Part shown: piece by piece, positions 39,233 to 47,426 of the stretch | Position numbering within the stretch: position 1 is the stretch's first letter | Layout: each line of letters begins with the position of its first letter | Translations under genes and position numbers: made by a program | Source: Cryomorphaceae bacterium | Lineage (GTDB): Bacteria > Bacteroidota > Bacteroidia > Flavobacteriales > Schleiferiaceae | Assembly: GCA_024638285.1 (NCBI GenBank) | Contig: JAHEKP010000005.1 | Coordinates: 1-64,000 of the forward strand | Direction of reading: 5' to 3' | Length of the DNA stretch: 64,000 nt | The notes under the pieces: generated by a model | Database searches by the model: none | The model's input: only the letters and a program-made list of their open reading frames with translations | What the model was told of the DNA's origin: nothing

Positions 39233-41545
39233 TTAAAAGGAGAAACTGCAGCTAATCGTTGGCATTATTGGCAATTGATTCACACGCTCCGCCTCAACCC
39301 TGTCATAATAGAAGATGTTTTCTCTATTGTACATGTTCGTAGCTCCAACCGCAGCCTCCATAGGGCCGTATTTCCACTCGCCAGTATATTTCAAACTCGC
39401 ATCCAATCTATGATAGGTTGGCAATCGATTACTGTTCAGCGCGCCATAAAGGACAGAAGGATCTCCATTGGCCGTGGTGTAATCAAAGTTTATATCCGGA
39501 TTCCCTAATGGATCTAAGAAATCAATTCCTGGATAATACCCTTGGGTTGGCGTAAAAGGAAAGCCTGTTCCTAGATTCCACCGGACGCTGATGTACCACT
39601 GTTCTTTTTCACCCAATTTCGCATTTCCAACGAGGTTTAAATTATGTCGACGATCAAAATTGGGTGCATATACTTGAATACCATCATCGCGTCTCACCTT
39701 ACTCCAAGCATAAACACCCCAGAAGTAGTAACGTCCCTTTTCATATTTCAAGACGGCATCATATCCGTAAGCCCAACCGTGCTCAACGATAAAATCTTTT
39801 CGCAAAATCTCTGGCCGATCGCTGTAGGCGGGTACATCATCGTATAGTTTATTGCGGTTCACATTCGTGATCTGAGAAAAATCCTTTAAATAGGTTTCTA
39901 AATTAATGTCCCAGTGATCACCTAGATCGTACTCAAAGCCCCCCACAGCGTGTGCAGATTTTTGCAACTTGGAGGTAATAGGAGTATTTCTAAAATTCTC
40001 CGGAAGATCTGTTGCGCCGGATAAGAACCCGTAAAAGAGATTCACTACATCACGATCAGAGTTTGCAGCTACTAGGTTTTGACTGTATAACCCACCCGAA
40101 GCTTTAAATCTAAAGTCCTCCGTGATCGAATATTTTACCCCAAGCCTTGGTTCAATGCTCAATTCAGACAGTGAACCGTAGTAATGCAAGCGGAGCCCCG
40201 GCTCTACGATGAGCAGTGTTCCCACGTGACGATAGTTAAAGTAACCACCTAATTCCGTGGTGCTTTCCTGCTGATTCAAATTAAGACCTAGGCTGTTGGT
40301 GAAATTAAAATCAGTGGTATATCCAATCAGATCTATACCGTATTTCGCTTCATCTGCCTTCCCTATGAAGTACGTAAAGTCTAATCCTCCATTAAACCCA
40401 TTAATCGTGGAATTCCTAGGTTGATCGGGATTCTCAGTACTCTCAATATAGTATTGACTCTGTGCAAAATCACCTTGAATCAAAGTAGCTGAAGCAGGTG
40501 GAATCACTGTGAAGTTTGCACCATAACCCCAACTATTCCATTGTATTCCTTTCGCTGAATCTAATAGAACGGCATCTGAAAAATTAAATGCCTTTGCACT
40601 AAGCTTTGATCCGTTGTCCGTCTGCGTCGTGAACTTACCGTACAGATCATTGAACGTAAAAGGCAAACCGCCAAAACGCGTTTCAACATACGGGTAAAAA
40701 ATAGGAGCTGCTTGTCGCAAATAGCTGGTTTTACCCGACAGGAAAATACTGTTATTTGACAGGCCATTTTTCCCCTTTGGCCCAATTGGTGCTTCGACCA
40801 GCAGCTTACTCATGTACGTTGAAGAATAGAGCTTTCCACTGAAGTCCTTTCTATTTCCATCCCTCGTTTTAATATCCATGACGGAAGAATTTCTAGAACC
40901 GTATTCTGCGCCAAAACCAGCGGTGTAAACTTTTGCACTTTGCAAGATATCCGTATCAAAAACAGAGAAAAAACCGATACTATGAAAAGGATTGTAAACG
41001 ATCATACCGTCGAGCAAGACAAGATTCTGGATCGGTGCTCCTCCACGAATATATAGCTGCCCTCCTTGGTCGCCCGTTGTAACTACACCCGGCAAGACTG
41101 AAATAGCCTTCATTAAATCAGGATCTCCCCCTGCGGAGAAGGTTTCAATAGACTTTGGATTTAAGGTAACCACCGCTGTATTAACCTTTACCTTCTTCTC
41201 TGCACGTTCAATATTCAAATCGACCGTATTTAGCATTTGTGTCGATTCCGTGAGGTAAACTTTTATCGTTGTTGGTTTATTGCCGTAAATGCGCGCCTCT
41301 ACAGTAGTAGACTCAAATCCCAAAAAACTTACTGTAATTTTTTGAAGCCCAATGGGGACTTTACTGACCTGAAAGTAGCCGTCAAGATTAGTAGTAGACC
41401 CGGCAATCGAGCCTTCAACTACAATGTTCGCGTAAGGGACCGGCTCCATACCGCCCTCGACATAAACAAAGCCTCGTAACATTTGACCCTGTGCGAAAAG
41501 GCCACATTGAATCAATAAAAAGAGAACGGTAAATCTAGCTTTCAT
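39233..41545 (-). CDS. TonB-dependent receptor with CarboxypepD_reg-like domain
   Basis: A 770-residue outer-membrane receptor. Signal peptide 1-19 (LLIQCGLFAQG). Residues 23-105 are a carboxypeptidase-regulatory beta-sandwich (LRGFVYVEGGMEPVPYANIVVEGS...GSTTNLDGYFQV). The plug is near 115-225 (LPGVVTTGDQGGQLYIRGGAPIQNLVLLDGMIVYNP), followed by a 22-strand barrel ending SCSFSF. It takes up a substrate through the outer membrane with TonB energy; no SusD partner is next to it, so an iron complex or other small nutrient is as likely as a glycan. ATG at 41545. Confidence 0.92.
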   Translation of the reverse strand: MKARFTVLFLLIQCGLFAQGQMLRGFVYVEGGMEPVPYANIVVEGSIAGSTTNLDGYFQVSKVPIGLQKITVSFLGFESTTVEARIYGNKPTTIKVYLTESTQMLNTVDLNIERAEKKVKVNTAVVTLNPKSIETFSAGGDPDLMKAISVLPGVVTTGDQGGQLYIRGGAPIQNLVLLDGMIVYNPFHSIGFFSVFDTDILQSAKVYTAGFGAEYGSRNSSVMDIKTRDGNRKDFSGKLYSSTYMSKLLVEAPIGPKGKNGLSNNSIFLSGKTSYLRQAAPIFYPYVETRFGGLPFTFNDLYGKFTTQTDNGSKLSAKAFNFSDAVLLDSAKGIQWNSWGYGANFTVIPPASATLIQGDFAQSQYYIESTENPDQPRNSTINGFNGGLDFTYFIGKADEAKYGIDLIGYTTDFNFTNSLGLNLNQQESTTELGGYFNYRHVGTLLIVEPGLRLHYYGSLSELSIEPRLGVKYSITEDFRFKASGGLYSQNLVAANSDRDVVNLFYGFLSGATDLPENFRNTPITSKLQKSAHAVGGFEYDLGDHWDINLETYLKDFSQITNVNRNKLYDDVPAYSDRPEILRKDFIVEHGWAYGYDAVLKYEKGRYYFWGVYAWSKVRRDDGIQVYAPNFDRRHNLNLVGNAKLGEKEQWYISVRWNLGTGFPFTPTQGYYPGIDFLDPLGNPDINFDYTTANGDPSVLYGALNSNRLPTYHRLDASLKYTGEWKYGPMEAAVGATNMYNRENIFYYDRVEAERVNQLPIMPTISCSFSF

Positions 41546-41561
41546 AGTGGGGTTCTTGCTG

Positions 41562-41569
41562 CAAAAATA
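41562..41569 (-). promoter_or_regulatory. Putative TonB-receptor promoter -7 element TATTTTTG
   Basis: Perfect TAnnTTTG on the minus strand, 16 bp before the receptor ATG, in the 28-bp gap after holA. A TTG (minus 41594-41592) lies 22 bp upstream, slightly wide of the ideal. Confidence 0.5.
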
Positions 41570-41573
41570 AGGC

Positions 41574-42587
41574 CTAAAGCGTGCACCGAATCAACCATTC
41601 CCGCAAATGCTCATATTCACCTGAGGAAGAACGAATTACCCCCTTGCTCTTACGATCAAATACCAATAATTCTTCCAGCATGTTGTGCGCGTGTGCAGCA
41701 GAATAGTGACGAGCGGCGGTAGAAAATTGTTTTAAAAAATAGGGATGCACCTTTAATGCTGATGCAATCTGTTTTTCGTTTTGACCTTTTAGACTGTGGT
41801 ATTGAATGAGGTTGTTGATGAAATTGAACAAAATCCCTGTGATCATCTGCACGGGGTGCTCCTTTGGATTTTTACTAAAAAAATGAACGATTTTAAACGC
41901 CTTTGCAACATCTCTCGTAGCAATGGCAGCAACTAATTCGAAATTATTATAATCTTTAGAAATACCTATGTGGCGTTCAACATCTGCAGCGGTTAAATTT
42001 CGCTCTTCACCCATGGCTACATCGAGCTTATTCACTTCGTTGTGTAACCGACTTAAATCAGTGCCCACCTGCTCAGCCATAGCAGCTACTATTGCAGGAT
42101 TAGCGGTAAAGCCCTTGGAGGCCAATCGCTTTTCTAACCACGGAATCACCTGGTAATCGCGCAGTGGATCAGACTCCAGGAAAACCGTCTTTGCCTTTAT
42201 AGCTTTACCTGCTTTCGAGCGCTTGTCTAATTTTTTATGCATGTGCCCAAACGCCAAAACTGTGGTAGGTTGGGGCTGGTCGAGGTACGTAGCTAAAAGA
42301 TCCCAGTCGGACGCTTTTAAATGTTGCGCCTCCTTAACTACGACCACCAGGTAATCACTCATCATGGGAAAACGTTTTGCCTCCTCCAAGATTTGCAGCA
42401 TATTGGTGTCTTTTCCGTAAAGTACGCTTTGATTAAAGCCCCGCTCTGCCTCCTCTAGTACTTCTTTTTCTATCACCTCAAGCAATTGTTGGGCGTAAAA
42501 AGACTCCTCACCGGAGAAGAAATAGACCGGAGCCAGTTTCTTCGCACGCAGATCTTTGACTATACTTTCATAGCTATACGTTGCCAT
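41574..42587 (-). CDS. holA: DNA polymerase III subunit delta (HolA)
   Basis: A 337-residue clamp-loader subunit that opens the sliding clamp. It begins with VKDLRAKKLAPVYFFSGEESFYAQQLLEVI, the HolA signature around the non-functional P-loop, and continues with AKRFPMMSDYLVVVVKEAQ and the helical collar (KIVHFFSKNPKEHPVQMITGILFNFINNL). Normal length. Its ATG overlaps the rlmH stop by one base (TAATG), so rlmH-holA are coupled. Confidence 0.94.
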   Translation of the reverse strand: MATYSYESIVKDLRAKKLAPVYFFSGEESFYAQQLLEVIEKEVLEEAERGFNQSVLYGKDTNMLQILEEAKRFPMMSDYLVVVVKEAQHLKASDWDLLATYLDQPQPTTVLAFGHMHKKLDKRSKAGKAIKAKTVFLESDPLRDYQVIPWLEKRLASKGFTANPAIVAAMAEQVGTDLSRLHNEVNKLDVAMGEERNLTAADVERHIGISKDYNNFELVAAIATRDVAKAFKIVHFFSKNPKEHPVQMITGILFNFINNLIQYHSLKGQNEKQIASALKVHPYFLKQFSTAARHYSAAHAHNMLEELLVFDRKSKGVIRSSSGEYEHLREWLIRCTL

Positions 42588-43060
42588 TAATCGTTATGGT
42601 AAGGTTCATTGTTTAAAATAGTAAAGGCCCGGTAGAGCTGCTCTAAAAATACAATACGTATCAATTGGTGTGAAGTAGTCATTTCACTCATACTCAGCAT
42701 GCCGTTGGCTTTTTCATACATCCCACTAGAAAATCCAAACGCACCACCCACAACAAACACTAATCGCTTTGGGCCGCCATTCATCCATTTTTGCAATTGC
42801 TGAGCAAATCCCCTAGAGTTGTAACGTTTGCCTTTCTCATCAAGTAACACAACCCAATCTCCTGCCTGAAAATACTTTTGAAACGCCACGTATTCCAATT
42901 CCTTAAGCGCCTCGGCCGGCCGCTTACCTCCGGCTTTGACATCGGGAACCACCACTGTTTCATATGGCAGATAGTGCTTTAACCGACCTTCAAACTGCGC
43001 CATACCCTCTGAGAGATAGCGTTCAGAAGTTTTACCAATAACAAGAAATACAATCTTCAT
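42587..43060 (-). CDS. rlmH: 23S rRNA (pseudouridine-1915-N3)-methyltransferase RlmH
   Basis: A 157-residue SPOUT methyltransferase that acts on the assembled 70S ribosome at pseudouridine 1915. VVLLDEKGKRYNSRGFAQ, LVFVVGGAFGFS (SAM loop) and MTTSHQLIRIVFLEQLYRAF are diagnostic, with the conserved end NNEPYHND. I chose ATG 43060 (MKIVFLVIGKTSE); the frame reaching 43177 overlaps nadC and looks non-coding. A near-consensus -7 element (CATCTTTG, 43069-43076) lies just upstream. Confidence 0.95.
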   Translation of the reverse strand: MKIVFLVIGKTSERYLSEGMAQFEGRLKHYLPYETVVVPDVKAGGKRPAEALKELEYVAFQKYFQAGDWVVLLDEKGKRYNSRGFAQQLQKWMNGGPKRLVFVVGGAFGFSSGMYEKANGMLSMSEMTTSHQLIRIVFLEQLYRAFTILNNEPYHND

Positions 43061-43115
43061 GAGCCATACAAAGATGCTAACTTGCAATGAGAAGCACACT
43101 TTTAAACACAATTTT

Positions 43116-43976
43116 ATGCCACAAGCTTCCTGGACACCGGATTTTGACGCCTTAAAGGCCCAATTTGACTTTGCCATTGCAGAAGATGTTGGTGATGGAG
43201 ACCACAGTGCCCTCTCAAGTATCCCCGCAAATCATCGGGGTAAAGCGCAACTTATTGTAAAGGAAAATGGTGTTTTTGCGGGCGGTGCTTTGGCGGCGTA
43301 TCTCTTTAAATACATCGACAGCACAGCAACGGTAAAACATTTTATTGAAGACGGTGCATTCGTAGAGCAAGGTACTGTGGCTTTGATCGTTGAAGGGAAT
43401 ACGATCAAACTGCTACAAAGTGAACGGCTCGTCCTAAATTACCTTCAACGACTTTCCGGAATAGCTTCTAGAACGTATTCATATGCTCGTAAAATTGAGC
43501 ATACCACCTGCACGGTTTTAGATACGCGGAAAACTACACCAGGGCTTAGGGTTTTAGAAAAATGGGCAGTCGCCTTGGGGGGCGGTGGAAATCACAGAAT
43601 GGGACTTTACGACATGATTATGCTTAAGGACAATCACATCGATTTTGCTGGAGGAATTCCTGAAGCTGTAGCACGAACAAAGGCGTATTTAGAAAAAAAT
43701 AATCGTGCCTTACCTATAGAAGTGGAGACTCGGAATTTAACAGAAGTAAAAGCTGCCCTGGAAGCTAAGGTGGACCGAATTATGCTGGACAACTTCAGTA
43801 TTTCGGAAACGATAGAAGCTGTAGAATTCATTGCAGGACGAACAGAAGTTGAAAGCAGTGGCGGCATAACTCACGATACCTTAGTACCTTACGCCGAATG
43901 CGGCGTGGATTTTATCAGTGTGGGTGCGCTCACACACCACATAAAGGGATTAGACATGAGTTTAAAAGCACTATAG
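43116..43976 (+). CDS. nadC: Nicotinate-nucleotide pyrophosphorylase (quinolinate phosphoribosyltransferase)
   Basis: A 286-residue enzyme converting quinolinate and PRPP to nicotinate mononucleotide for NAD. EDVGDGDHSAL, ERLVLNYLQRLSGIAS, DTRKTTPGLRVLEKWAV and GGGNHRMGLYDMIMLKDNH are the conserved active-site stretches. ATG 43116 gives the usual length; a longer frame from 43059 overlaps the rlmH start. Its TAG abuts the ATG of the BrkB gene (TAGATG). nadA and nadB are not here. Confidence 0.95.
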   Translation: MPQASWTPDFDALKAQFDFAIAEDVGDGDHSALSSIPANHRGKAQLIVKENGVFAGGALAAYLFKYIDSTATVKHFIEDGAFVEQGTVALIVEGNTIKLLQSERLVLNYLQRLSGIASRTYSYARKIEHTTCTVLDTRKTTPGLRVLEKWAVALGGGGNHRMGLYDMIMLKDNHIDFAGGIPEAVARTKAYLEKNNRALPIEVETRNLTEVKAALEAKVDRIMLDNFSISETIEAVEFIAGRTEVESSGGITHDTLVPYAECGVDFISVGALTHHIKGLDMSLKAL

Positions 43977-44882
43977 ATGAACCTCTTAACAGCCATAGAA
44001 CGATACCTGAATAAGGTAAAGCCTCCGTTTTTCGACGGGCTTTCAGTGTGGGATATTTTAAGCTTTTTTGTTCGCGGCATTTATCAAGGTGCTATTACCT
44101 CCCGCGCAGGCTCAGTGAGCTTTAGTTTTTTCTTAGCACTGTTTCCTGGTATTATTTTCATTTTCACACTCATCGCTTATTTACCGCTTGATGTTTTTCA
44201 GGAAGAACTTTTTGGAGTTTTAGAGGATGTATTGCCCGCAAGCACACATGATATGGCCTTTGATGCGATCGAAGATGTCCTGACTATTAAGCGTGGCGGA
44301 CTCTTATCAGTAACCTTCATCGCTGCGCTCATTTTTGCCACCAACGGCACATTGAGTCTTATTTCAAATCTGGGAATCAGCTACCATAACATCAATGTTA
44401 AAAATTTCTGGTCGCAATACTTCTCCGCATTTTTACTCACCATTGGCCTAACGGTTCTGATCATTATAGCGATTGTCGCATTAATATTTACTCAAGGATT
44501 CACAGGTTGGCTTGTTGATTTAGGATACCTCGCAGAGTATGCATCGTTTATGATTTACTGGGGGCGATTATTCGTATTACTCTTAACGATTCTTTTGGCG
44601 ATTTCATTAGTCTATAACTACGGGCCTGTGCGCTCAAGAAACTGGCGCTTCATTTCAGCGGGGAGTTTATTGGCTACTTTCTTAATTATCATTTCCTCAC
44701 AAGGATTCAGCTTCTACGTCGAGCATTTTTCCACCTATAACAAATTCTACGGCTCCATAGGTACCCTTTTGATTATGCTCCTTTGGATATACGTCAATGC
44801 CTTCGGTCTAATTATCGGGTTTGAGCTCAACGCAAGTATTTCTGGTGCGCAGCAGCAAAGGGACCTGGACGCAACGGAATAA
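43977..44882 (+). CDS. YihY/BrkB family inner-membrane protein
   Basis: A 301-residue polytopic protein with about six hydrophobic segments and the family pattern SRAGSVSFSFFLALFPGIIFIFTLIAYLP, LTIKRGGLLSVTFIAALIFATNGT and GSIGTLLIMLLWIYVNAFGLIIGFELNA. Some relatives were once called ribonuclease BN by mistake; a transport or envelope role is thought more likely. Directly after nadC without a gap, so co-transcribed. Function not established. Confidence 0.9.
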   Translation: MNLLTAIERYLNKVKPPFFDGLSVWDILSFFVRGIYQGAITSRAGSVSFSFFLALFPGIIFIFTLIAYLPLDVFQEELFGVLEDVLPASTHDMAFDAIEDVLTIKRGGLLSVTFIAALIFATNGTLSLISNLGISYHNINVKNFWSQYFSAFLLTIGLTVLIIIAIVALIFTQGFTGWLVDLGYLAEYASFMIYWGRLFVLLLTILLAISLVYNYGPVRSRNWRFISAGSLLATFLIIISSQGFSFYVEHFSTYNKFYGSIGTLLIMLLWIYVNAFGLIIGFELNASISGAQQQRDLDATE

Positions 44883-44883
44883 A

Positions 44884-44913
44884 AAAAGCCCCGAAACGAG
44901 TCTCGAGGCTTTT
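44884..44913. terminator. Terminator between the BrkB gene and the LamG gene
   Basis: AAAAGCCCCGA...TCGAGGCTTTT, an 11-bp stem with one mismatch around an 8-nt loop, A tract on one side and T tract on the other. It lies between convergent genes and can serve both. Confidence 0.85.
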
Positions 44914-44934
44914 CTGTAATCAATTGTTGTTCGT

Positions 44935-46209
44935 TTAACGCATTAAACTGAACTGCTGGTATTTAATAAATTCTAGACCATCCACATCACGGTAGATAAT
45001 TTGAGCAATATATACTCCCTCGTAACAGGACTTATCATTGAATGTACCGTTCCAACCGGTGTTAATGTCTTTACTGTGGAATAAGATGTTACCGTCTCTA
45101 TTGTAAATCTGCATTTCGAAATACGTGATTGCATTTGCTTTAACGAGATACACATCGTTCTTAGTGTCCCCATTTGGTGTAAATGCGCTAGGCGCAAAAA
45201 CGGCAGCGACATCCCTAGGATCGCGTAATGTATCACATTCAGCCATGGCAATGTACACAGTATCTGTACAGTAATATTTGCAATAACCCGCTTCTACGAT
45301 TACTGTATCGTTGCGCGTAAATGTCTTTTGGTAAACACTTCCGCTCTGCGTATTGGCCGAAGTATTAGTCCAATTGTACGCAAAATTAAATGTCATTGAT
45401 GGCCCTCCCATTACGTTAACAGTTGGCGTAGCACTACCGCTCGGCGCAATTATACCCGCTGCACAATCTTCCCAACCGTCAGCATTCGTAAGCTCATTAA
45501 AATCAAAGTTCACCGCAAGCGTTGAGAAAGAAGCCGGGTTTAAATGCGTACTCATGTACGTCTGGATATCGCCAGAAGTACGCTCCTCATTCCAAATTCT
45601 AAATTCGTCCATCTCTCCATTCAAATAGGTTGGACTGCCGCTAGTAGGGCTAATACCGTATCCTAACGTAATGGCATCAGTATGGGAAATATCGCCGCCT
45701 ACACCAAAGTTTTTCGATGTCTCAAATCCACCATCAACGTACAGAGTGGCTGTCGTTGTACCGCGGTTCCAGGTAACGGCAATATGATGCCAAGCACCAT
45801 CATCGATGGAGGTGATGTTGCCAAAAACGAAATCAAAGGCTGCGGAGTTGTCGCGAGCAGCAAAACCTATAGTTCCATTACCATTTTTAAAAATTGCCCA
45901 TCCCTGTCCAGTGGCATTGCGATAGACGGCAAGGTATTCGGTATTCGTAGTGTTATTTGTCAGTACCCAGAATTCTACTGTAAAACTAGTCGTTCCAGTA
46001 TTGAATGCGGCATTGTTTGGGATTTCTAAATAATCTGTTGCACCATCAAACTGCAAAGAATTGTTGGCCGTGGTGCTGCGCGTAGCAACTACCTCCACAA
46101 CTTCATCAGGACAAACAAGAAAATCGTCTTGATCTACAGAAACGGTCATCACCTGTGCAAAAAGTGCAGGCGAGACAAATGCGAATAAAAGGAGAAGACT
46201 GTTCTTCAT
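44935..46209 (-). CDS. LamG-domain surface protein with T9SS type B sorting domain
   Basis: A 424-residue secreted protein. MKNSLLLLFAFVSPALFAQ is the signal peptide. Residues about 45-230 form a LamG/concanavalin-like jelly roll (SLQFDGATDYLEIPNNAAFN, FTVEFWV, GAWHHIAVTWNRG, LYVDG, MDEFRIWNEERTSGDI), which binds sugar or protein ligands. An Ig-like stretch follows. The last 90 residues are the gliding-motility-associated C-terminal domain (FAPSAFTPNGDTKNDVY, then NRDGNILFHSKDINTGWNG), a type IX secretion signal that leads to display or release. ATG 46209 gives the signal peptide; longer frames run into the decarboxylase gene. A TATTTTTG promoter element is just upstream. Confidence 0.9.
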   Translation of the reverse strand: MKNSLLLLFAFVSPALFAQVMTVSVDQDDFLVCPDEVVEVVATRSTTANNSLQFDGATDYLEIPNNAAFNTGTTSFTVEFWVLTNNTTNTEYLAVYRNATGQGWAIFKNGNGTIGFAARDNSAAFDFVFGNITSIDDGAWHHIAVTWNRGTTTATLYVDGGFETSKNFGVGGDISHTDAITLGYGISPTSGSPTYLNGEMDEFRIWNEERTSGDIQTYMSTHLNPASFSTLAVNFDFNELTNADGWEDCAAGIIAPSGSATPTVNVMGGPSMTFNFAYNWTNTSANTQSGSVYQKTFTRNDTVIVEAGYCKYYCTDTVYIAMAECDTLRDPRDVAAVFAPSAFTPNGDTKNDVYLVKANAITYFEMQIYNRDGNILFHSKDINTGWNGTFNDKSCYEGVYIAQIIYRDVDGLEFIKYQQFSLMR

Positions 46210-46227
46210 GTATAACTGCTTGAGTTC

Positions 46228-46235
46228 CAAAAATA
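46228..46235 (-). promoter_or_regulatory. Putative promoter -7 element TATTTTTG for the LamG gene
   Basis: Perfect TAnnTTTG on the minus strand, 18 bp before the ATG at 46209, in the 29-bp gap after the decarboxylase stop. It suggests the LamG gene can be transcribed separately from the PLP pair. Confidence 0.5.
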
Positions 46236-46238
46236 AGA

Positions 46239-47426
46239 TTAAAAACCAATTGTTTGGCGTTCTGCCCACATAACTATGGAATTTCCATCCCAAGCCCAAT
46301 AAGAAGGGACGGTTCTTGAGCAATGTCTTGACCAAAGCGCGTAGGTGTTTGCCCCGGTTTCATCAATAACCAGATAATCGCTTTCTTGTAAATCCTCAGG
46401 GAGATTTTTCTTGTGTGCCAGATAGTCGCCAGCGAAGCACAATGGTCCTGCAATATCAAACGGACGTGGTTGCCCCTTTCGCCATTCACCCCGCGATGAA
46501 ATCACAGCGAGAGGAAATGGGCGGGCTTTCGTGTATGCATCCCGCATAAAAAAATCAGCACCCAGGTGGACAAAAACGCGATCAGGCTGAATGACATATT
46601 CAATAGTACTTACAGCAAACCCTGCCGACGCATGCACCCATTGACCAAATTCTGTAACCAATTTGAACGAAGTACCTCGAAAAACTTCTTGCACCATCGC
46701 TCCATAACTCGCCATTTTTGTTTGGCCTTCCAGCGGCTCAGAAGGCAATCCTCCTCCGATATCTAGGGTATGAATTTTACCAGGGGCAAGCGCATTTATT
46801 GCTAACGCCACATCTCGCAATCCTATAAGTGCCTCTTTTTGAGCCTCTAAGTTTTGCATCTGTGATCCGCTGTGGATGTGAAGTGCACCCACAGGATATT
46901 CTAAGGCTGCTTGGATGAGTTCTGCCTGGTGTGCGATGGGCACTCCAAATTTACTTTCGTTTTTACTGACATCAAACATTTCAGGCGATCCCGCATGCAC
47001 CTGTGGATTGATGCGTATACCCAAAAGACAAGTGGCATTGGCAGGAAAGCGATCCAATTCTTCCAACGTGTTTACATTGACCAACATTCCACGTTCATAG
47101 GCCACTTCCGCAATCTCCAGGCGTGTTTTTACGGGAGAATCGAAAACAATTTGATCAACTGAACACCCTGCTTTTTTTGCTCTCCTGACCTCCTCAATAG
47201 AGGCTGCCTCTAAACCATAGCCCCATGAAACGAGCGTACGCAGTAGTGAAATTTGCGGGTTCGTTTTGATGGCTATGCTGTGTTGCATTCCTGGCATGGC
47301 TGCTGTCAAATGAGCCAACCGAGCTTTCAACCGAGGGAGATGTGCGACAATCGCTGCCGTATCCTCAGCTCCCAGTTTAGGAAGGAGGGACAGAACCGCC
47401 TGATCTATGGAAGTATTATTCTCCAC
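46239..47426 (-). CDS. Fold-type-III PLP-dependent decarboxylase (ODC/DapDC family, divergent)
   Basis: About 395 residues (GTG start at 47426; TTG 47429 or 47444 are alternatives, no ATG fits). It is an alanine-racemase-fold decarboxylase: SIAIKTNP with the PLP Lys near 54, GYGLEAASIEEV, HIHSGSQ (183-189), DIGGG (222-226) for the phosphate, GPLCFAGDYLA with Cys 330 and Asp 334, and a late Tyr (GANTY, 362). The usual EPGR phosphate-binding motif reads EFGQ (259-262), so it lacks the Arg. Relatives act on diaminopimelate, ornithine, arginine, carboxynorspermidine or citryl-diaminopropionate; the substrate here is unclear. It overlaps the end of a second PLP-enzyme gene and must be co-translated with it. 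Confidence 0.85.
   Translation of the reverse strand: MENNTSIDQAVLSLLPKLGAEDTAAIVAHLPRLKARLAHLTAAMPGMQHSIAIKTNPQISLLRTLVSWGYGLEAASIEEVRRAKKAGCSVDQIVFDSPVKTRLEIAEVAYERGMLVNVNTLEELDRFPANATCLLGIRINPQVHAGSPEMFDVSKNESKFGVPIAHQAELIQAALEYPVGALHIHSGSQMQNLEAQKEALIGLRDVALAINALAPGKIHTLDIGGGLPSEPLEGQTKMASYGAMVQEVFRGTSFKLVTEFGQWVHASAGFAVSTIEYVIQPDRVFVHLGADFFMRDAYTKARPFPLAVISSRGEWRKGQPRPFDIAGPLCFAGDYLAHKKNLPEDLQESDYLVIDETGANTYALWSRHCSRTVPSYWAWDGNSIVMWAERQTIGF

Noticed and set aside
46089-46335. 42-residue extension of the LamG protein
   Set aside because: It overlaps the decarboxylase end and hides the signal peptide; ATG 46209 is the natural start.
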